Assembly (NCBI GenBank): GCA_903838675.1
Contig: CAILZI010000203.1
Span: 1-45,119, forward strand
Reading direction: 5' to 3'
From: an uncultured Verrucomicrobiota bacterium
Lineage (GTDB): Bacteria; Verrucomicrobiota; Verrucomicrobiia; Verrucomicrobiales; Verrucomicrobiaceae
Length of the DNA: 45,119 bases
Part shown: one piece after another, positions 33,702 through 42,762 of the stretch
Numbering within the stretch: position 1 is the first letter of the stretch
Layout of the letters: every line of letters begins with the position of its first letter
Made by a program: the position numbers and the translations under genes
Notes under the pieces: model-generated
Told to the model about the DNA's origin: nothing
The model's database searches: none
The model's input: the letters and a program-made list of their open reading frames with translations, nothing else

Positions 33702-36700
33702 GCCAGTCGCGCATCACCCTGAGCCGCATTCTCGCCGTCAACTGGTACGGTTATCGTCAGATCATCGACGTCTCCGGTCTCTCACTGATCACCGGCGCCA
33801 ACGGCAGCGGCAAAAGCGCCCTGCTCGACCTCATCCAGTTCGTCATGCTGGGCGAGCAGCAGAGCAAGTTCAACAAAGCCGCCGCCGGTGCGGGCAGCGG
33901 TCGCAGTCTGCGTGGCTACTGCCTCTGCGACACCAACACCACCGGCCGCGACGGCCACGAGCGTTACCTGCGCCCCAGCAGCGTCACACTCGCAGCACTG
34001 GAATTCACCTGGCCCACGCAGCCCGGCGAAGAAGAGCCGCGCCGCGAAACCTGGGGCGCACGCATCGAGTACGAAAGCCCCACCGCCAAGCCCTCGACGA
34101 TCTGGTTCTGCGCCGGTCGCCGTCTCGCATGGCAGGACTTCCTCAACAGCGAAGCCGGACCGCAGGCGATGCAGTTCCTGCAGGAGGACGAGTTCCGTAC
34201 CCGCGTGAAGCGCGAACTCGACGGTGATGTGTGGGATCGCCAGAAAGCCTACCTCGATGAAATGGCCATGCGCAGCCACCTCGGCTTCGATGCCGAACAG
34301 ATGGGCAAGACCCTCCCGCGTGCGATGGCCTTTGAGCCGGAGAGCAATTTCGAAAAATTCGTGCGCGAATTCCTCCTCGAACCCGGCATGCCCGATGTGA
34401 AAGCCGTGAAAGCCAGCGTCGATGCCCACCGCCGCGCGCAGGAGCGTCTGGAGAAAATGCACGATCAGCTCGAGCGCCTGAAACGCATCTCCTCGCATCA
34501 TCAGGACTGGATCAATTCAAAGCGCGAATCCGCTCTCTACACCCACCTCAGCGATGCCTTGAAGCACGAGGAAGCACTGGAAAACCTTCAGCGCAGCCGT
34601 GCCGAGCTGGACGAAAAACAAGCGGACTACGAGGACAATCGTAAAACCCACGAGCAGACCCTCGAAGAGCGTGACCGCCTGCGCCGCTCGGTGGAGGCAG
34701 CCCGCGCTGCCCTCGGCGACAAAGCCGTGCGCATGGAAGAAAACGATCGCCGCCGTCGCGAAGTGTCCAAGGAAATCACCCGCCTCGAAGCTGCCGCCTC
34801 GAGCCTGCATGAGCAGATCCGCTCCCATCTGCGCCATTGGCAGGACTGGACGCTTCACGCTGCCCGTCTCGGCCTGCAGGACACCTCGGATGCCTCCGCC
34901 GCCATCTCCGGGATGCAGAGCAAAGACGAGAGCAAAGCCCTCGCTGCTGCGCGCGATTCCTCCCATGCCTTCATCAAGCTGCGGGACGAAGCCATGGAAC
35001 AACTGCGTCCCGTTGAAGCGCGTCTGGCCGAACACGAAATGCGCAAAAGTGCGCTGCACAAAGACCTCACCCAGCTCCGCGAAGGCCAGGCCTCCCCTTC
35101 ACCCCTGCTCAACGCCTTGCTGTCTCGCGGCCAGAAGGCGGTTGCACTGGGCCGCGTCGTGGAAGTAAAACCCACGGCAGAAAAATGGTGGCCGCTGCTG
35201 GAAAGCGTGCTCGGCATGAACCGCCGCGCCGTCATTCCCGAGGACTTCCGCGCCGCCTGGGATCAGGCGCAGCAGACGCCCAGCCCAAACGAACTCCTCA
35301 TCCATCCCGAGGAGGCCACCAAGACTACCGCGAAAGTCGAGAAAGGATCTCTGCGCGAGATGCTAGAGACCCAGCATACAGTTGCTGGCAAAGTGCTCGA
35401 TCACCTGCTCGGCGGCATCGTCGCCGTGAACAAAGCCTCACAGCTCGACAAGCACGAACGCGCTCTGTCCCTCGACGGCTGGCTCAAAGACCCGCCGCGC
35501 CGCCTGCGCCTCTCGCCGGAAAAAGAGCTCACCCTCGGCGAGGAAGGTCTGCGCCGTCTTCGCGACGTGCGTGAAAACGAACTCCGCGAAACCGACGCCG
35601 TCATTGAAGAAGTGCGCCAGGATCGCGATGACCTTCGTGCCTTTGTGAATCGCGGCATGGAATGGCGTCTCGACCGCTTCAGCGTGCCAGACGGCGCGGA
35701 CGAAGTACCTCTGCTGCCCAAATTCCGCAAAGAACTCGGCGAACTTCAGGCCACCTGGGATCTCCTGGCCACGCCCGACAATGTAAAAGCGATGGAAAAC
35801 CTCCGCGTGGAAAATGCCTCACTTGAAGGCATCCACGAGCGCATCGGCAGCCTCAAATCCGCCATCACCGCCTTCGAACTCGCCAAGGCCCGACTCGAAG
35901 AATCCATCAGCGAAGACATCTTCCAGGAAGAGCAGACCCGCATTGCGCGCCAAGCTTCGCGCACACTCGTGCGTGGCACATCCGATGATGACATAGCAGC
36001 GCGCATCAATGCCGAACGGCAGAAATCGACCTCATGGCGCAAATCCATCGAAATGGCCGCCACCCTGGCGGTACAGCTCGAAACTCATGCGCAGGAAGCC
36101 CGCCGACTACGCGATGTGCAGCGTAGCGAACTCGTCGCAGCCCACGCAGATCTCAGCGATGCCCTCGATGCTGAAGCCGAAGACAACGAAGCCTACGACA
36201 AGCGCCGCGAAGACCTCGAAACCCACGAACTAGAGCGCTACAAGACCGCCGCCCTCGATGCCAAGCGCGAGTGGGAGGACCGCCTGCAGCACCAGGTCCT
36301 CGATGTGCTGCGCGAAAAACTCAGCGAAGCCGACCGCACCAAGCGTGAACTGAATCGCGCCATGGATCACGAGATCGGCGGCTGGCGCTACCAGCTCACC
36401 AGCCGTGCCGACAAAGCGCACACCGCGATCTGGACACTTGTCGAAAAAGGTCTGCCCAGCGGCTCCGAAATGGAGCTCTTCAACGCCGTCGGCCGCGAAG
36501 ACATCGAGCGTGCCAAAAACGAACTCATGGCTGCCATCGACGCCGCCGACAATCCCGAAGACAAGCGCCACCAGCGTGCGCTGGACTACCGCTACTACCA
36601 TCACTGGGACATCGAAGCCAAGCCCGCAGGCCGTGGCGATGCCGCTGCGATCAGCTTGAACAAAAGCGCCAAGAAACAAAGCGGTGGCGAAAACCAGGCC

Positions 36701-37036
36701 CCCTTCTTCGTCGCCACGCTTGCCGCCTTCCGTCGCGTGTATGATCTCGGTCGCCGCGACGATCCGCAAAACCTCGGCCTCGTCGTCATGGACGAAGCCT
36801 TCAGCAAGCTCAGCGGCGACCGCATTGATGACTGCCTCGCCATGGCCCGGAACTTCGGCCTGCAGCTCATCATGGCCTTCCCCGAAGACCGCCTGCCCAC
36901 CATGTTCCAGCACGCCGACACCGTCGTTCAATGCCGCGTCGAACGCACCTACGACCCTGATACCGAGCAGATTCAAAACATCGAAAACTGGGTCGTTCGC
37001 GTCGAAGGTTCACGTCTTGCAGAACTCATGGAATGA
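33698..37036 (+). CDS. jetC: Wadjet defence protein JetC (SMC-like ATPase)
   Basis: The 1,112-residue SMC-type motor has an N-terminal head with Walker A G33-A-N-G-S-G-K-S40, a first coiled-coil arm (about 225-400), a central hinge region (about 420-640) and a second coiled-coil arm (about 660-930). The C-terminal head has ABC signature Q-S-G-G-E-N (about 994-999) and Walker B LGLVVMDEAFSKL (about 1027-1039; D1032, E1033). JetC dimers with JetA and JetB extrude DNA loops and sense small circular DNA, such as plasmids, for cutting by JetD. ATGA overlaps at both ends couple it to jetB and jetD. All catalytic motifs look intact. Confidence 0.93.
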   Translation: MSQSRITLSRILAVNWYGYRQIIDVSGLSLITGANGSGKSALLDLIQFVMLGEQQSKFNKAAAGAGSGRSLRGYCLCDTNTTGRDGHERYLRPSSVTLAALEFTWPTQPGEEEPRRETWGARIEYESPTAKPSTIWFCAGRRLAWQDFLNSEAGPQAMQFLQEDEFRTRVKRELDGDVWDRQKAYLDEMAMRSHLGFDAEQMGKTLPRAMAFEPESNFEKFVREFLLEPGMPDVKAVKASVDAHRRAQERLEKMHDQLERLKRISSHHQDWINSKRESALYTHLSDALKHEEALENLQRSRAELDEKQADYEDNRKTHEQTLEERDRLRRSVEAARAALGDKAVRMEENDRRRREVSKEITRLEAAASSLHEQIRSHLRHWQDWTLHAARLGLQDTSDASAAISGMQSKDESKALAAARDSSHAFIKLRDEAMEQLRPVEARLAEHEMRKSALHKDLTQLREGQASPSPLLNALLSRGQKAVALGRVVEVKPTAEKWWPLLESVLGMNRRAVIPEDFRAAWDQAQQTPSPNELLIHPEEATKTTAKVEKGSLREMLETQHTVAGKVLDHLLGGIVAVNKASQLDKHERALSLDGWLKDPPRRLRLSPEKELTLGEEGLRRLRDVRENELRETDAVIEEVRQDRDDLRAFVNRGMEWRLDRFSVPDGADEVPLLPKFRKELGELQATWDLLATPDNVKAMENLRVENASLEGIHERIGSLKSAITAFELAKARLEESISEDIFQEEQTRIARQASRTLVRGTSDDDIAARINAERQKSTSWRKSIEMAATLAVQLETHAQEARRLRDVQRSELVAAHADLSDALDAEAEDNEAYDKRREDLETHELERYKTAALDAKREWEDRLQHQVLDVLREKLSEADRTKRELNRAMDHEIGGWRYQLTSRADKAHTAIWTLVEKGLPSGSEMELFNAVGREDIERAKNELMAAIDAADNPEDKRHQRALDYRYYHHWDIEAKPAGRGDAAAISLNKSAKKQSGGENQAPFFVATLAAFRRVYDLGRRDDPQNLGLVVMDEAFSKLSGDRIDDCLAMARNFGLQLIMAFPEDRLPTMFQHADTVVQCRVERTYDPDTEQIQNIENWVVRVEGSRLAELME

Positions 37037-38244
37037 AATGGCTCGCCCAGTTGCACCAAGACTGGATGGCCGCCCGGAAGCGGCGCGTGACAGCATCAGT
37101 GCAGCCATTTCGTCGCGACTGGGAAAAGCTGCTTGAAGATGCGGGCATCAAGTCAGCAGAAGACCAGCAGACCGCTCTGCGGGAAGCTCAACAGCTTGCC
37201 AAATTCCAATTGATACCCCGCAAACGAAACCCGCGCTTCATCGACAAGATCGTCGTTCCACTGGAATCAGAAGACTGGCTCCACGAACAGTTCGGCACAC
37301 AACCCGGCGTGGCAGCACAGCGGCATGCTCTTGAGGTGGTGCGCGCATGGTCAGCGAAAACACATCCGCTCATGCCAGAATCATGGAGCGAACTTTGCCA
37401 CCGATTGGAGTCTGCCTTCAAAATTCCACGAGCGCTCGAACCCTTCCGCTGGCTGGAGCCGGCACGAGTGAATGAACTTCTGGCCTTGCTGTTTCAAGTC
37501 ACCGGCAACGAATGGCCTCCAGGCACGCTGATCCGTGATGCAAGCCAGCATCTCGGCTACCATTCCAAACATCTCGAAGAGCAGCAGAGCTTCCTTGAAC
37601 GCGCCTTGGAAACACTCTTCGGTCGTGAAACTCCGCTGGAAGCTGTCGGCATTCAGACCAGCAACAGCACCCTGCACTACTGCGGACCGCTGGTCCTGCA
37701 TTTCGCAGACCACTCAAAGCCTCTCGACCTGCGCTACGAATCCACGCTGTCTGTCGCAGAACTCGAACAAACCACTCACATCACCACCACCGCCCAGCGC
37801 CTGCTCACCGTCGAGAACCGCAAAACAACCTTCCTGCAGCTCGCCCGTGCAGATGAGCATCGCAGCACCTTGATCATCGCCACCTCCTTTCCCACCCAGG
37901 CTGTGAAACTCCTGCTGCAAAAGCTGCCCCCCGGTCTTCCACACTACCATTTCGGCGACACCGACCCCAGCGGCTGGGACATCCTGCGCAAACTGCGAGA
38001 ACTGGCTCCTCATCTCGTGCAATCCATTCAGATGTCATGGCGGCCTGCCGCCCACGCAATACCCCTGACCCGGCGCGACCACCAGATCATCGACCGTCTC
38101 CTGGCAGATCCGTGCATGGCGGACTGCCGCGCACCTTTGCAGGCCATTCAAAACTCCGGTACCAAAGGTGCCTTTGAGCAGGAGTCCCTGGGTTTGCCGA
38201 ATCTGAAGGAATGGCCGTTCTATGGGCACTCCGAGTCTGACTGA
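37033..38244 (+). CDS. jetD: Wadjet defence protein JetD (toprim nuclease)
   Basis: The 403-residue protein is the DNA-cleaving subunit of Wadjet. The C-terminal half carries a topoisomerase VI-like toprim core, with E261 in TVENRKTTF, D309-T-D311 in HFGDTDPSGWDIL, and a terminal TKGAFEQESLGLPN. The N-terminal half (about 1-185) forms the helical and DNA-binding arm. It does not look like the DUF3322 arm of type I JetD, which fits the non-type-I JetA encoded here (judged from memory). The metal-binding acids are all present, so the nuclease should be active. The start lies in an ATGA overlap with jetC. The gene ends 14 bases before a convergent gene. Confidence 0.88.
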   Translation: MKWLAQLHQDWMAARKRRVTASVQPFRRDWEKLLEDAGIKSAEDQQTALREAQQLAKFQLIPRKRNPRFIDKIVVPLESEDWLHEQFGTQPGVAAQRHALEVVRAWSAKTHPLMPESWSELCHRLESAFKIPRALEPFRWLEPARVNELLALLFQVTGNEWPPGTLIRDASQHLGYHSKHLEEQQSFLERALETLFGRETPLEAVGIQTSNSTLHYCGPLVLHFADHSKPLDLRYESTLSVAELEQTTHITTTAQRLLTVENRKTTFLQLARADEHRSTLIIATSFPTQAVKLLLQKLPPGLPHYHFGDTDPSGWDILRKLRELAPHLVQSIQMSWRPAAHAIPLTRRDHQIIDRLLADPCMADCRAPLQAIQNSGTKGAFEQESLGLPNLKEWPFYGHSESD

Positions 38245-38258
38245 AACCTGCGGTCATT

Positions 38259-39512
38259 CTACTTCGCCGCATTCGCAGTCTCTGCCGGACGGTGCTTGGC
38301 GCAGGCGGCGTTCTTGGCAGGAGGGGGCGGAATGGCGAACACCTCGCGATCCGGAAAGGCAACGGTGGGAAAGAGAGACCTCCGCAGCAGCCATACCAGC
38401 CGCTGGATCAGTGGATTCCGGTGGTGGATGCCCAAAAAAAGTGGCACTGGCCGCGCTCCCAGCTCGGCCTTGATCTCGTAGCTCGTCTGCCCGAGGTGCA
38501 CCCGGCTGAAGCCGCGCCGCTCTGCTTCTTCGATGACATGGTAAAACATGTTGAAGTAAACGTTAGAGTCCCGCTTGAATCGGTAGTCGAAACCACTGTA
38601 AACCGGGTGGAGGGTGCCCCGGTCGCGGTCGCAAAAAACGAGCTCGCACGCCACCAGTCGGTCGGTGCCTTCAATCTGCTGCCATCCCAGAACATAGAAG
38701 GCATCGCCGCCGGGCATGCGCTCCACTTCCTTGAAAAAATCCTCATTAAGGCGCTCGAAAACAGAGTCCGCGCGGTCAACCACCTCCTTGTACAATCGGT
38801 GGATGGTCGCCGCGTGGCCGCTTGAGTCTGCGGCCACGCGCCAGGTGACCCCATTTTCGGCGCAGACCGCCTTTCGCTTTTTGAGCTTGTTTCGGTATTG
38901 CGTGTTGATCGAAGCGAAGTAGCCGCCTTGTTCCTTGGCGGGCAGTCGCAGAAGGGTCGTGGGGAGGCTTTCGACGAAGAAAAACCGTGGTTCGAGCCTC
39001 GCTCGCAAGATGTCGGTGGTGGCCTTCCCGGGCTCTTTGATGATGACGAAACCTATGCCGAGGGCTTTGGCCTGGCGGCGGATTTCATCGAAAACGGAGG
39101 TCAGTCTTTTCGCGCTCCAAAGGCTTTCGTCGGCCAGGTTTTTGAAGCCCAGCAGATCGTCGCCATTGGAAATGGCGCTGCCCACCACGAAGAGCCGGGT
39201 GGTGAGGAATCCTGGGATCACCTTTCGGATCGGGTTGACGATGCGCTGCAACCACGGACTGCCCAATGCCACAAGCGACAGCTTGAAAGCAAAACATGGC
39301 ACCACGCAGGCCACGCCGTGGCTGTCCCGTCCGGTCAGGTAGTATGTCTCGACATGGTCAAGACTGGCGTTTTCCACCGCTTGATGGAGCGCGTAGGAGC
39401 GGAGTGCAGACTCACGGCCAAAGCAGTCTTCCCATGCCGCCTCAATCTCATCGACCCTGCGGTGCCATTGGAAAGTTAAATTAGGAGAGGTGATTCGAGG
39501 GGGGCCTGACAT
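38259..39512 (-). CDS. FemAB/GNAT-like acyltransferase (BioF2-type domain)
   Basis: The 417-residue cytosolic protein has the double-GNAT layout of FemAB-related proteins (PF04339 or PF13480 type). There is an N-terminal lobe with YYLTGRDSHGVACVVPCFAF, a linker INTQYRNKLKKRK (about 213-225) that resembles the K-x-x-R-x-x-x-R/K-K segment of BioF2-like acetyltransferases, and a C-terminal lobe with AFYVLGWQQIEG, VACELVFCDRDRGTLHPVYSGFDYRFK and FSRVHLGQTSYEIKAELG. Such proteins attach amino acids or acyl groups in cell-wall or lipid biosynthesis. The acceptor is unknown here. The start at 39512 is tentative because the frame is open further upstream. A proline/alanine-rich tail (about 395-417) is present. 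It is convergent with jetD. Confidence 0.75.
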   Translation of the reverse strand: MSGPPRITSPNLTFQWHRRVDEIEAAWEDCFGRESALRSYALHQAVENASLDHVETYYLTGRDSHGVACVVPCFAFKLSLVALGSPWLQRIVNPIRKVIPGFLTTRLFVVGSAISNGDDLLGFKNLADESLWSAKRLTSVFDEIRRQAKALGIGFVIIKEPGKATTDILRARLEPRFFFVESLPTTLLRLPAKEQGGYFASINTQYRNKLKKRKAVCAENGVTWRVAADSSGHAATIHRLYKEVVDRADSVFERLNEDFFKEVERMPGGDAFYVLGWQQIEGTDRLVACELVFCDRDRGTLHPVYSGFDYRFKRDSNVYFNMFYHVIEEAERRGFSRVHLGQTSYEIKAELGARPVPLFLGIHHRNPLIQRLVWLLRRSLFPTVAFPDREVFAIPPPPAKNAACAKHRPAETANAAK

Positions 39513-39681
39513 GGGGTCTGCATCACAATCGCCTGTGCGGCCGTTTTGGTTGCCACTTCTCGCAACCTCGGTGCGAATTGGCAATCTTCGGCTGTTGAGA
39601 AATTGCTCTCACAGGCTCCGTGCGTTGAGCGCATCTGGGAGGCGATGCGACGACATCGAGGGTTGACCTGAGCTGCGAGTG

Positions 39682-39688
39682 AAAGGAG
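39682..39688 (+). promoter_or_regulatory. Strong Shine-Dalgarno site fixing the NYN-protein start
   Basis: AAAGGAG at 39682-39688 lies eight bases before the ATG at 39697, close to ideal spacing. It is one of the few clear ribosome-binding sites in this window and decides the start against an in-frame GTG at 39679. Confidence 0.75.
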
Positions 39689-39696
39689 TCTGCCAC

Positions 39697-40515
39697 ATGG
39701 CCTCTCCCACCGACCGCACGCACACCATCGCCGTTTTTTGCGACTTCGAAAACCTGGCCATCGGCGTGAAGGACGCGCAGTATGACAAGTTCGACATGAA
39801 CAAGGTGCTCGACCGCCTGCTGCTGAAGGGCAGCATCGTGGTGAAGAAAGCCTACTGCGACTGGGACCACTACAAAAGCTTCAAGGCCGGCATCCATCAG
39901 GCCTCGTTTGAACTGATCGAAATCCCGCATGTGCGCCAGTCAGGCAAAAATTCCGCAGACATCCGCATGGTCGTGGACGCTCTCGATCTCTGCTACACCA
40001 AGCCGCATGTCGATACTTTCGCCATCGTCAGCGGCGACTCCGATTTCTCCCCGCTGGTGAGCAAACTGCGCGAGAACAACAAAACCGTCATCGGCGTCGG
40101 TGTGAAGCAGTCCACCAGCGGCCTCTTCATCGACAACTGCGACGAATTCATCTTCTACGATGACTTGGTGCGCGAAGAAGAAAAGACCAAGAAGCGCATC
40201 GCACGTGCAAAGCCAGCCCCCTCCACCCTCAAACCGACAGCCACTCAGGAACGCAAACCCGGCGGCGATCCCGAGAAAGCGATCCAGCTCGTCGTGGAAA
40301 CTGTCGAAGCCATGCTTGGTCGCAGCGGCAGCGACACTGTGTGGGCCGGACCGGTAAAGCAGGCCATCCGCCGCCGCCAGCCACAGTTCGACGAGCGCTT
40401 CTACGGCTTCAGCACCTTCAGCGCACTCCTGGAGGCAGCCGCAGATCGCGGCCTGATGAAGCTCGAGAAAAACGAAAACGGCTACCGCATCAAAGTCTCA
40501 GCCTCCGAAGAATAG
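39697..40515 (+). CDS. NYN-domain / OST-HTH (LOTUS) putative RNA-binding nuclease
   Basis: The 272-residue protein has an N-terminal NYN (PIN-like) domain (about 8-160) with FCDFENLAIGV (first metal acid), SADIRMVVDALDL and AIVSGDSDFSPLV (the G-D-S-D-F metal site), all conserved. A basic, proline-rich linker (about 165-195) leads to a C-terminal OST-HTH/LOTUS winged helix (about 198-268, KAIQLVVETVEAMLG ... YRIKVS). LabA-like NYN proteins are probable RNA nucleases, and the LOTUS part binds RNA or protein. A strong Shine-Dalgarno sequence precedes it. It is divergent from the FemAB-like gene and convergent with folC, and lies about 1.5 kb from the Wadjet locus. No link to it is evident. Confidence 0.88.
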   Translation: MASPTDRTHTIAVFCDFENLAIGVKDAQYDKFDMNKVLDRLLLKGSIVVKKAYCDWDHYKSFKAGIHQASFELIEIPHVRQSGKNSADIRMVVDALDLCYTKPHVDTFAIVSGDSDFSPLVSKLRENNKTVIGVGVKQSTSGLFIDNCDEFIFYDDLVREEEKTKKRIARAKPAPSTLKPTATQERKPGGDPEKAIQLVVETVEAMLGRSGSDTVWAGPVKQAIRRRQPQFDERFYGFSTFSALLEAAADRGLMKLEKNENGYRIKVSASEE

Positions 40516-40575
40516 TACGATGGGCCCTCTTGCCCGTCGATCAGCGGCACCGCAATCCACGAGAGTCGTCGCACC

Positions 40576-41799
40576 TCACTGCGCACTCCTCTCAAACTCA
40601 GCCGATTTGTTCTCCATCAGTGCCAGCACCTCACCCGCCAGATAAAGCGAGCCCGCGATCAACACCCGAGCCTCTGGTTTCACCGCCCCAAGGGCATCAA
40701 CAACACGCTCATGCGTAGTCACAGCTCGGGCCTCAAGCCCCAGTCCATTCCAAATCTCCCGCAGCGCCTCCGGCGTCAGCGCACGCGGTGACTCAAATCC
40801 TGTGAAATGCCAGCACGCCGTTATAGGCGCAAGCTCACGCAGCACCGCAGCCGTGTCTTTGCCGGCCACCGCACCAAAGATGACCTCCGCCTTCTTGCCC
40901 GGGAACTGCTCGCACCATGTACGCATCAGCACACGCGCCGCATCGATGTTATGCGCCCCATCGATAATGCAGCCGCCCACCTTTTGGAAACGCGCAGGCC
41001 ACTGCACCTCACGCAGACCACGCGCGATCACCTCCTCACCAAAGTCGAATCCTGCCGCTCTCAAGGCCGCGACAGCCATGGCCGCATTCCAGCGCTGATG
41101 CGGCCCCGCGAGACCCGTCTCCTCATCCCATGGCGTTTCGACAATCGTCAGTGGCGCACCGCACTCAGCCGCGACGCTTGAAATCACATCCAGCACCTCA
41201 GCATCCTGCTGCATCGTCACCACCGGCACACCCGGCTTGATGATCCCAGCTTTTTCAGCAGCAATCTTCGCCAGCGTCTCACCCAGCATGTCCATGTGAT
41301 CCCAGCCAATCGCAGTGATGACACTCACCGCAGGCATGACGGCATTCGTGGCGTCCAGCCGGCCTCCCAGCCCAGTCTCCAGCACCACCCAGGGATTGCC
41401 ACGCTGAGCAAACCACTCCAATGCCAGTGCTAGCGTGAGTTCAAAGAACGTAGGATGCGGATCCCACCCGGCCACACGTTCACGCAATCGGACAACGCCT
41501 GCCACGATCTCCTCCGGCCTGATGATGCGCTCTGCATCACGAATGCGCTCACCAAAGTGAATCAAATGCGGCGACGTGAACAATCCGGCATTGATGCCCG
41601 CCGCCTGCAAAATCGAATGCATGAAAGCGCAGGTCGAGCCTTTCCCATTCGTCCCGGCCACATGGATGAACTTCTGCTCAGCCGCAGGCAGATTGAGTTC
41701 GTTCAGCAGTCGCTGCACATTGTCCAGCCCCAGCTTGATGCCGAAGAGCTGCGTGCTGTAGAGCCAGTCGATTTGTGTTTGCGCCGTGTCGTTTGTCAT
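40576..41799 (-). CDS. folC: Folylpolyglutamate synthase / dihydrofolate synthase
   Basis: The 407-residue Mur-ligase-family enzyme adds glutamate to folates (and dihydropteroate, if bifunctional). It shows the P-loop VAGTNGKGSTCAFM (about 45-58), LFTSPHLIHFGERI (about 73-86), LETGLGGRLDATNAV, AIGWDHMDMLGETLAKIAAEKAGIIKPGVPVV, then the C-terminal domain with CIIDGAHNIDAARVL (about 272-286) and VIFGAVAGKD. The length suits the family. Its ATG at 41799 overlaps by 4 bases (ATGA, 41796-41799) the stop of the upstream PEP-CTERM gene, an odd pairing of a cytosolic vitamin enzyme with an exported protein. It is convergent with the NYN gene. Confidence 0.93.
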   Translation of the reverse strand: MTNDTAQTQIDWLYSTQLFGIKLGLDNVQRLLNELNLPAAEQKFIHVAGTNGKGSTCAFMHSILQAAGINAGLFTSPHLIHFGERIRDAERIIRPEEIVAGVVRLRERVAGWDPHPTFFELTLALALEWFAQRGNPWVVLETGLGGRLDATNAVMPAVSVITAIGWDHMDMLGETLAKIAAEKAGIIKPGVPVVTMQQDAEVLDVISSVAAECGAPLTIVETPWDEETGLAGPHQRWNAAMAVAALRAAGFDFGEEVIARGLREVQWPARFQKVGGCIIDGAHNIDAARVLMRTWCEQFPGKKAEVIFGAVAGKDTAAVLRELAPITACWHFTGFESPRALTPEALREIWNGLGLEARAVTTHERVVDALGAVKPEARVLIAGSLYLAGEVLALMENKSAEFERSAQ

Positions 41800-42659
41800 T
41801 CCCTGCGCCCACGGTGCCTGCGCCGCAGCAAGGCGCAAGCACCGAGGAGCAGCAACAGCCCGCGCGCAGGCTCTGGGACGGCGGTGAAGTCGATGCCTTG
41901 CGCCGTCATTTGATCGAAATAAGTCGGAATGAAAGTGTCAATGGAGTACGGGATGCCCCCGATCGTCGTGGTGCCCGAGTGCGTACCGATCAGGACAAGT
42001 TTGCCATTCACAACGGCAAAAGTCGGGCTGCTTGAGTCTCCTCCCTCAAGCATTGAATCTCCAGGCTGGTTGCTGTGGTAGCTGTAGCCGATGCCATAGT
42101 TGTCAGCGATGGTGTCGCCGTTGAAATCGTAGGCACCATAGGCGTCCACCACGTTGGCACCCAGGACCGGACTGCTGACGCCATGGCCATACATCAAGAC
42201 ATGCAGACCGGCGTAGTCTTGAATGGTGGGCAGATTGAGCACCGCATAGTTGGCGATGCCGTCCGCCGGGTTCAACGCTGTGGTGAGCCTGCCGACGGCA
42301 AAGTCACTTGTCTGGCCGTTGTAGGAGAATTGGTAGGTTGTGGCGCTGACGCCGTAGCTGACGACCGTGCCCTGCGTGGGGCTGTAAAAGTCGAGCGAGG
42401 AGCCGGGCCCGGAATGGTTTGAGTAAACAAAGTATTGATCGCTGATCATGGCGAAGCTCTGTGAGCTGTCGGCCGGGTTCCAGCCCACGCCCGAGAGGTC
42501 ATATCCCGCACCCAGAAAGGATACCGAGGCATTCGCCACAGGATTGCCCGGGTAGCCGGAGCTGAAGCGGTCATTCGTGGCAGAGTCGTAGCCCACAATC
42601 GTCAGCGCTCTGGCCATGGTCGTGGTCAGAAGGATGAAAGAGAGGATGATCCGGAACAT
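41796..42659 (-). CDS. PEP-CTERM protein with a trypsin-like (S1) catalytic pattern
   Basis: The 287-residue exported protein has a signal peptide at residues 1-18. The C-terminus is a PEP-CTERM sorting signal: VPEP (261-264), a leucine-rich TM and a final RRRHRGRRE. PEP-CTERM tails are recognised by exosortase, which processes the protein for surface display. The body resembles a divergent chymotrypsin fold. His82 (ISDQYFVYSNH) sits where TAAHC is found, Asp119 (SDFAVGRL) matches the D-I-A-L-x-R-L strand, and Ser209 lies in EGGDSSSPTF, a GDSGGP variant followed by VNGKLVLIGTHSG. A serine-protease role is thus plausible but inferred. It precedes folC with an ATGA overlap and is divergent from the GT39-type gene. 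Confidence 0.8.
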   Translation of the reverse strand: MFRIILSFILLTTTMARALTIVGYDSATNDRFSSGYPGNPVANASVSFLGAGYDLSGVGWNPADSSQSFAMISDQYFVYSNHSGPGSSLDFYSPTQGTVVSYGVSATTYQFSYNGQTSDFAVGRLTTALNPADGIANYAVLNLPTIQDYAGLHVLMYGHGVSSPVLGANVVDAYGAYDFNGDTIADNYGIGYSYHSNQPGDSMLEGGDSSSPTFAVVNGKLVLIGTHSGTTTIGGIPYSIDTFIPTYFDQMTAQGIDFTAVPEPARGLLLLLGACALLRRRHRGRRE

Positions 42660-42762
42660 AGGCGCAATCAATTCTTCCTGCATTTCCCCCGCAGCCAAGA
42701 AACAAGATCGTCAGATTGGATTCCCATTTCCCACCCGGCACTCACGGCTATCATGCACGCGC

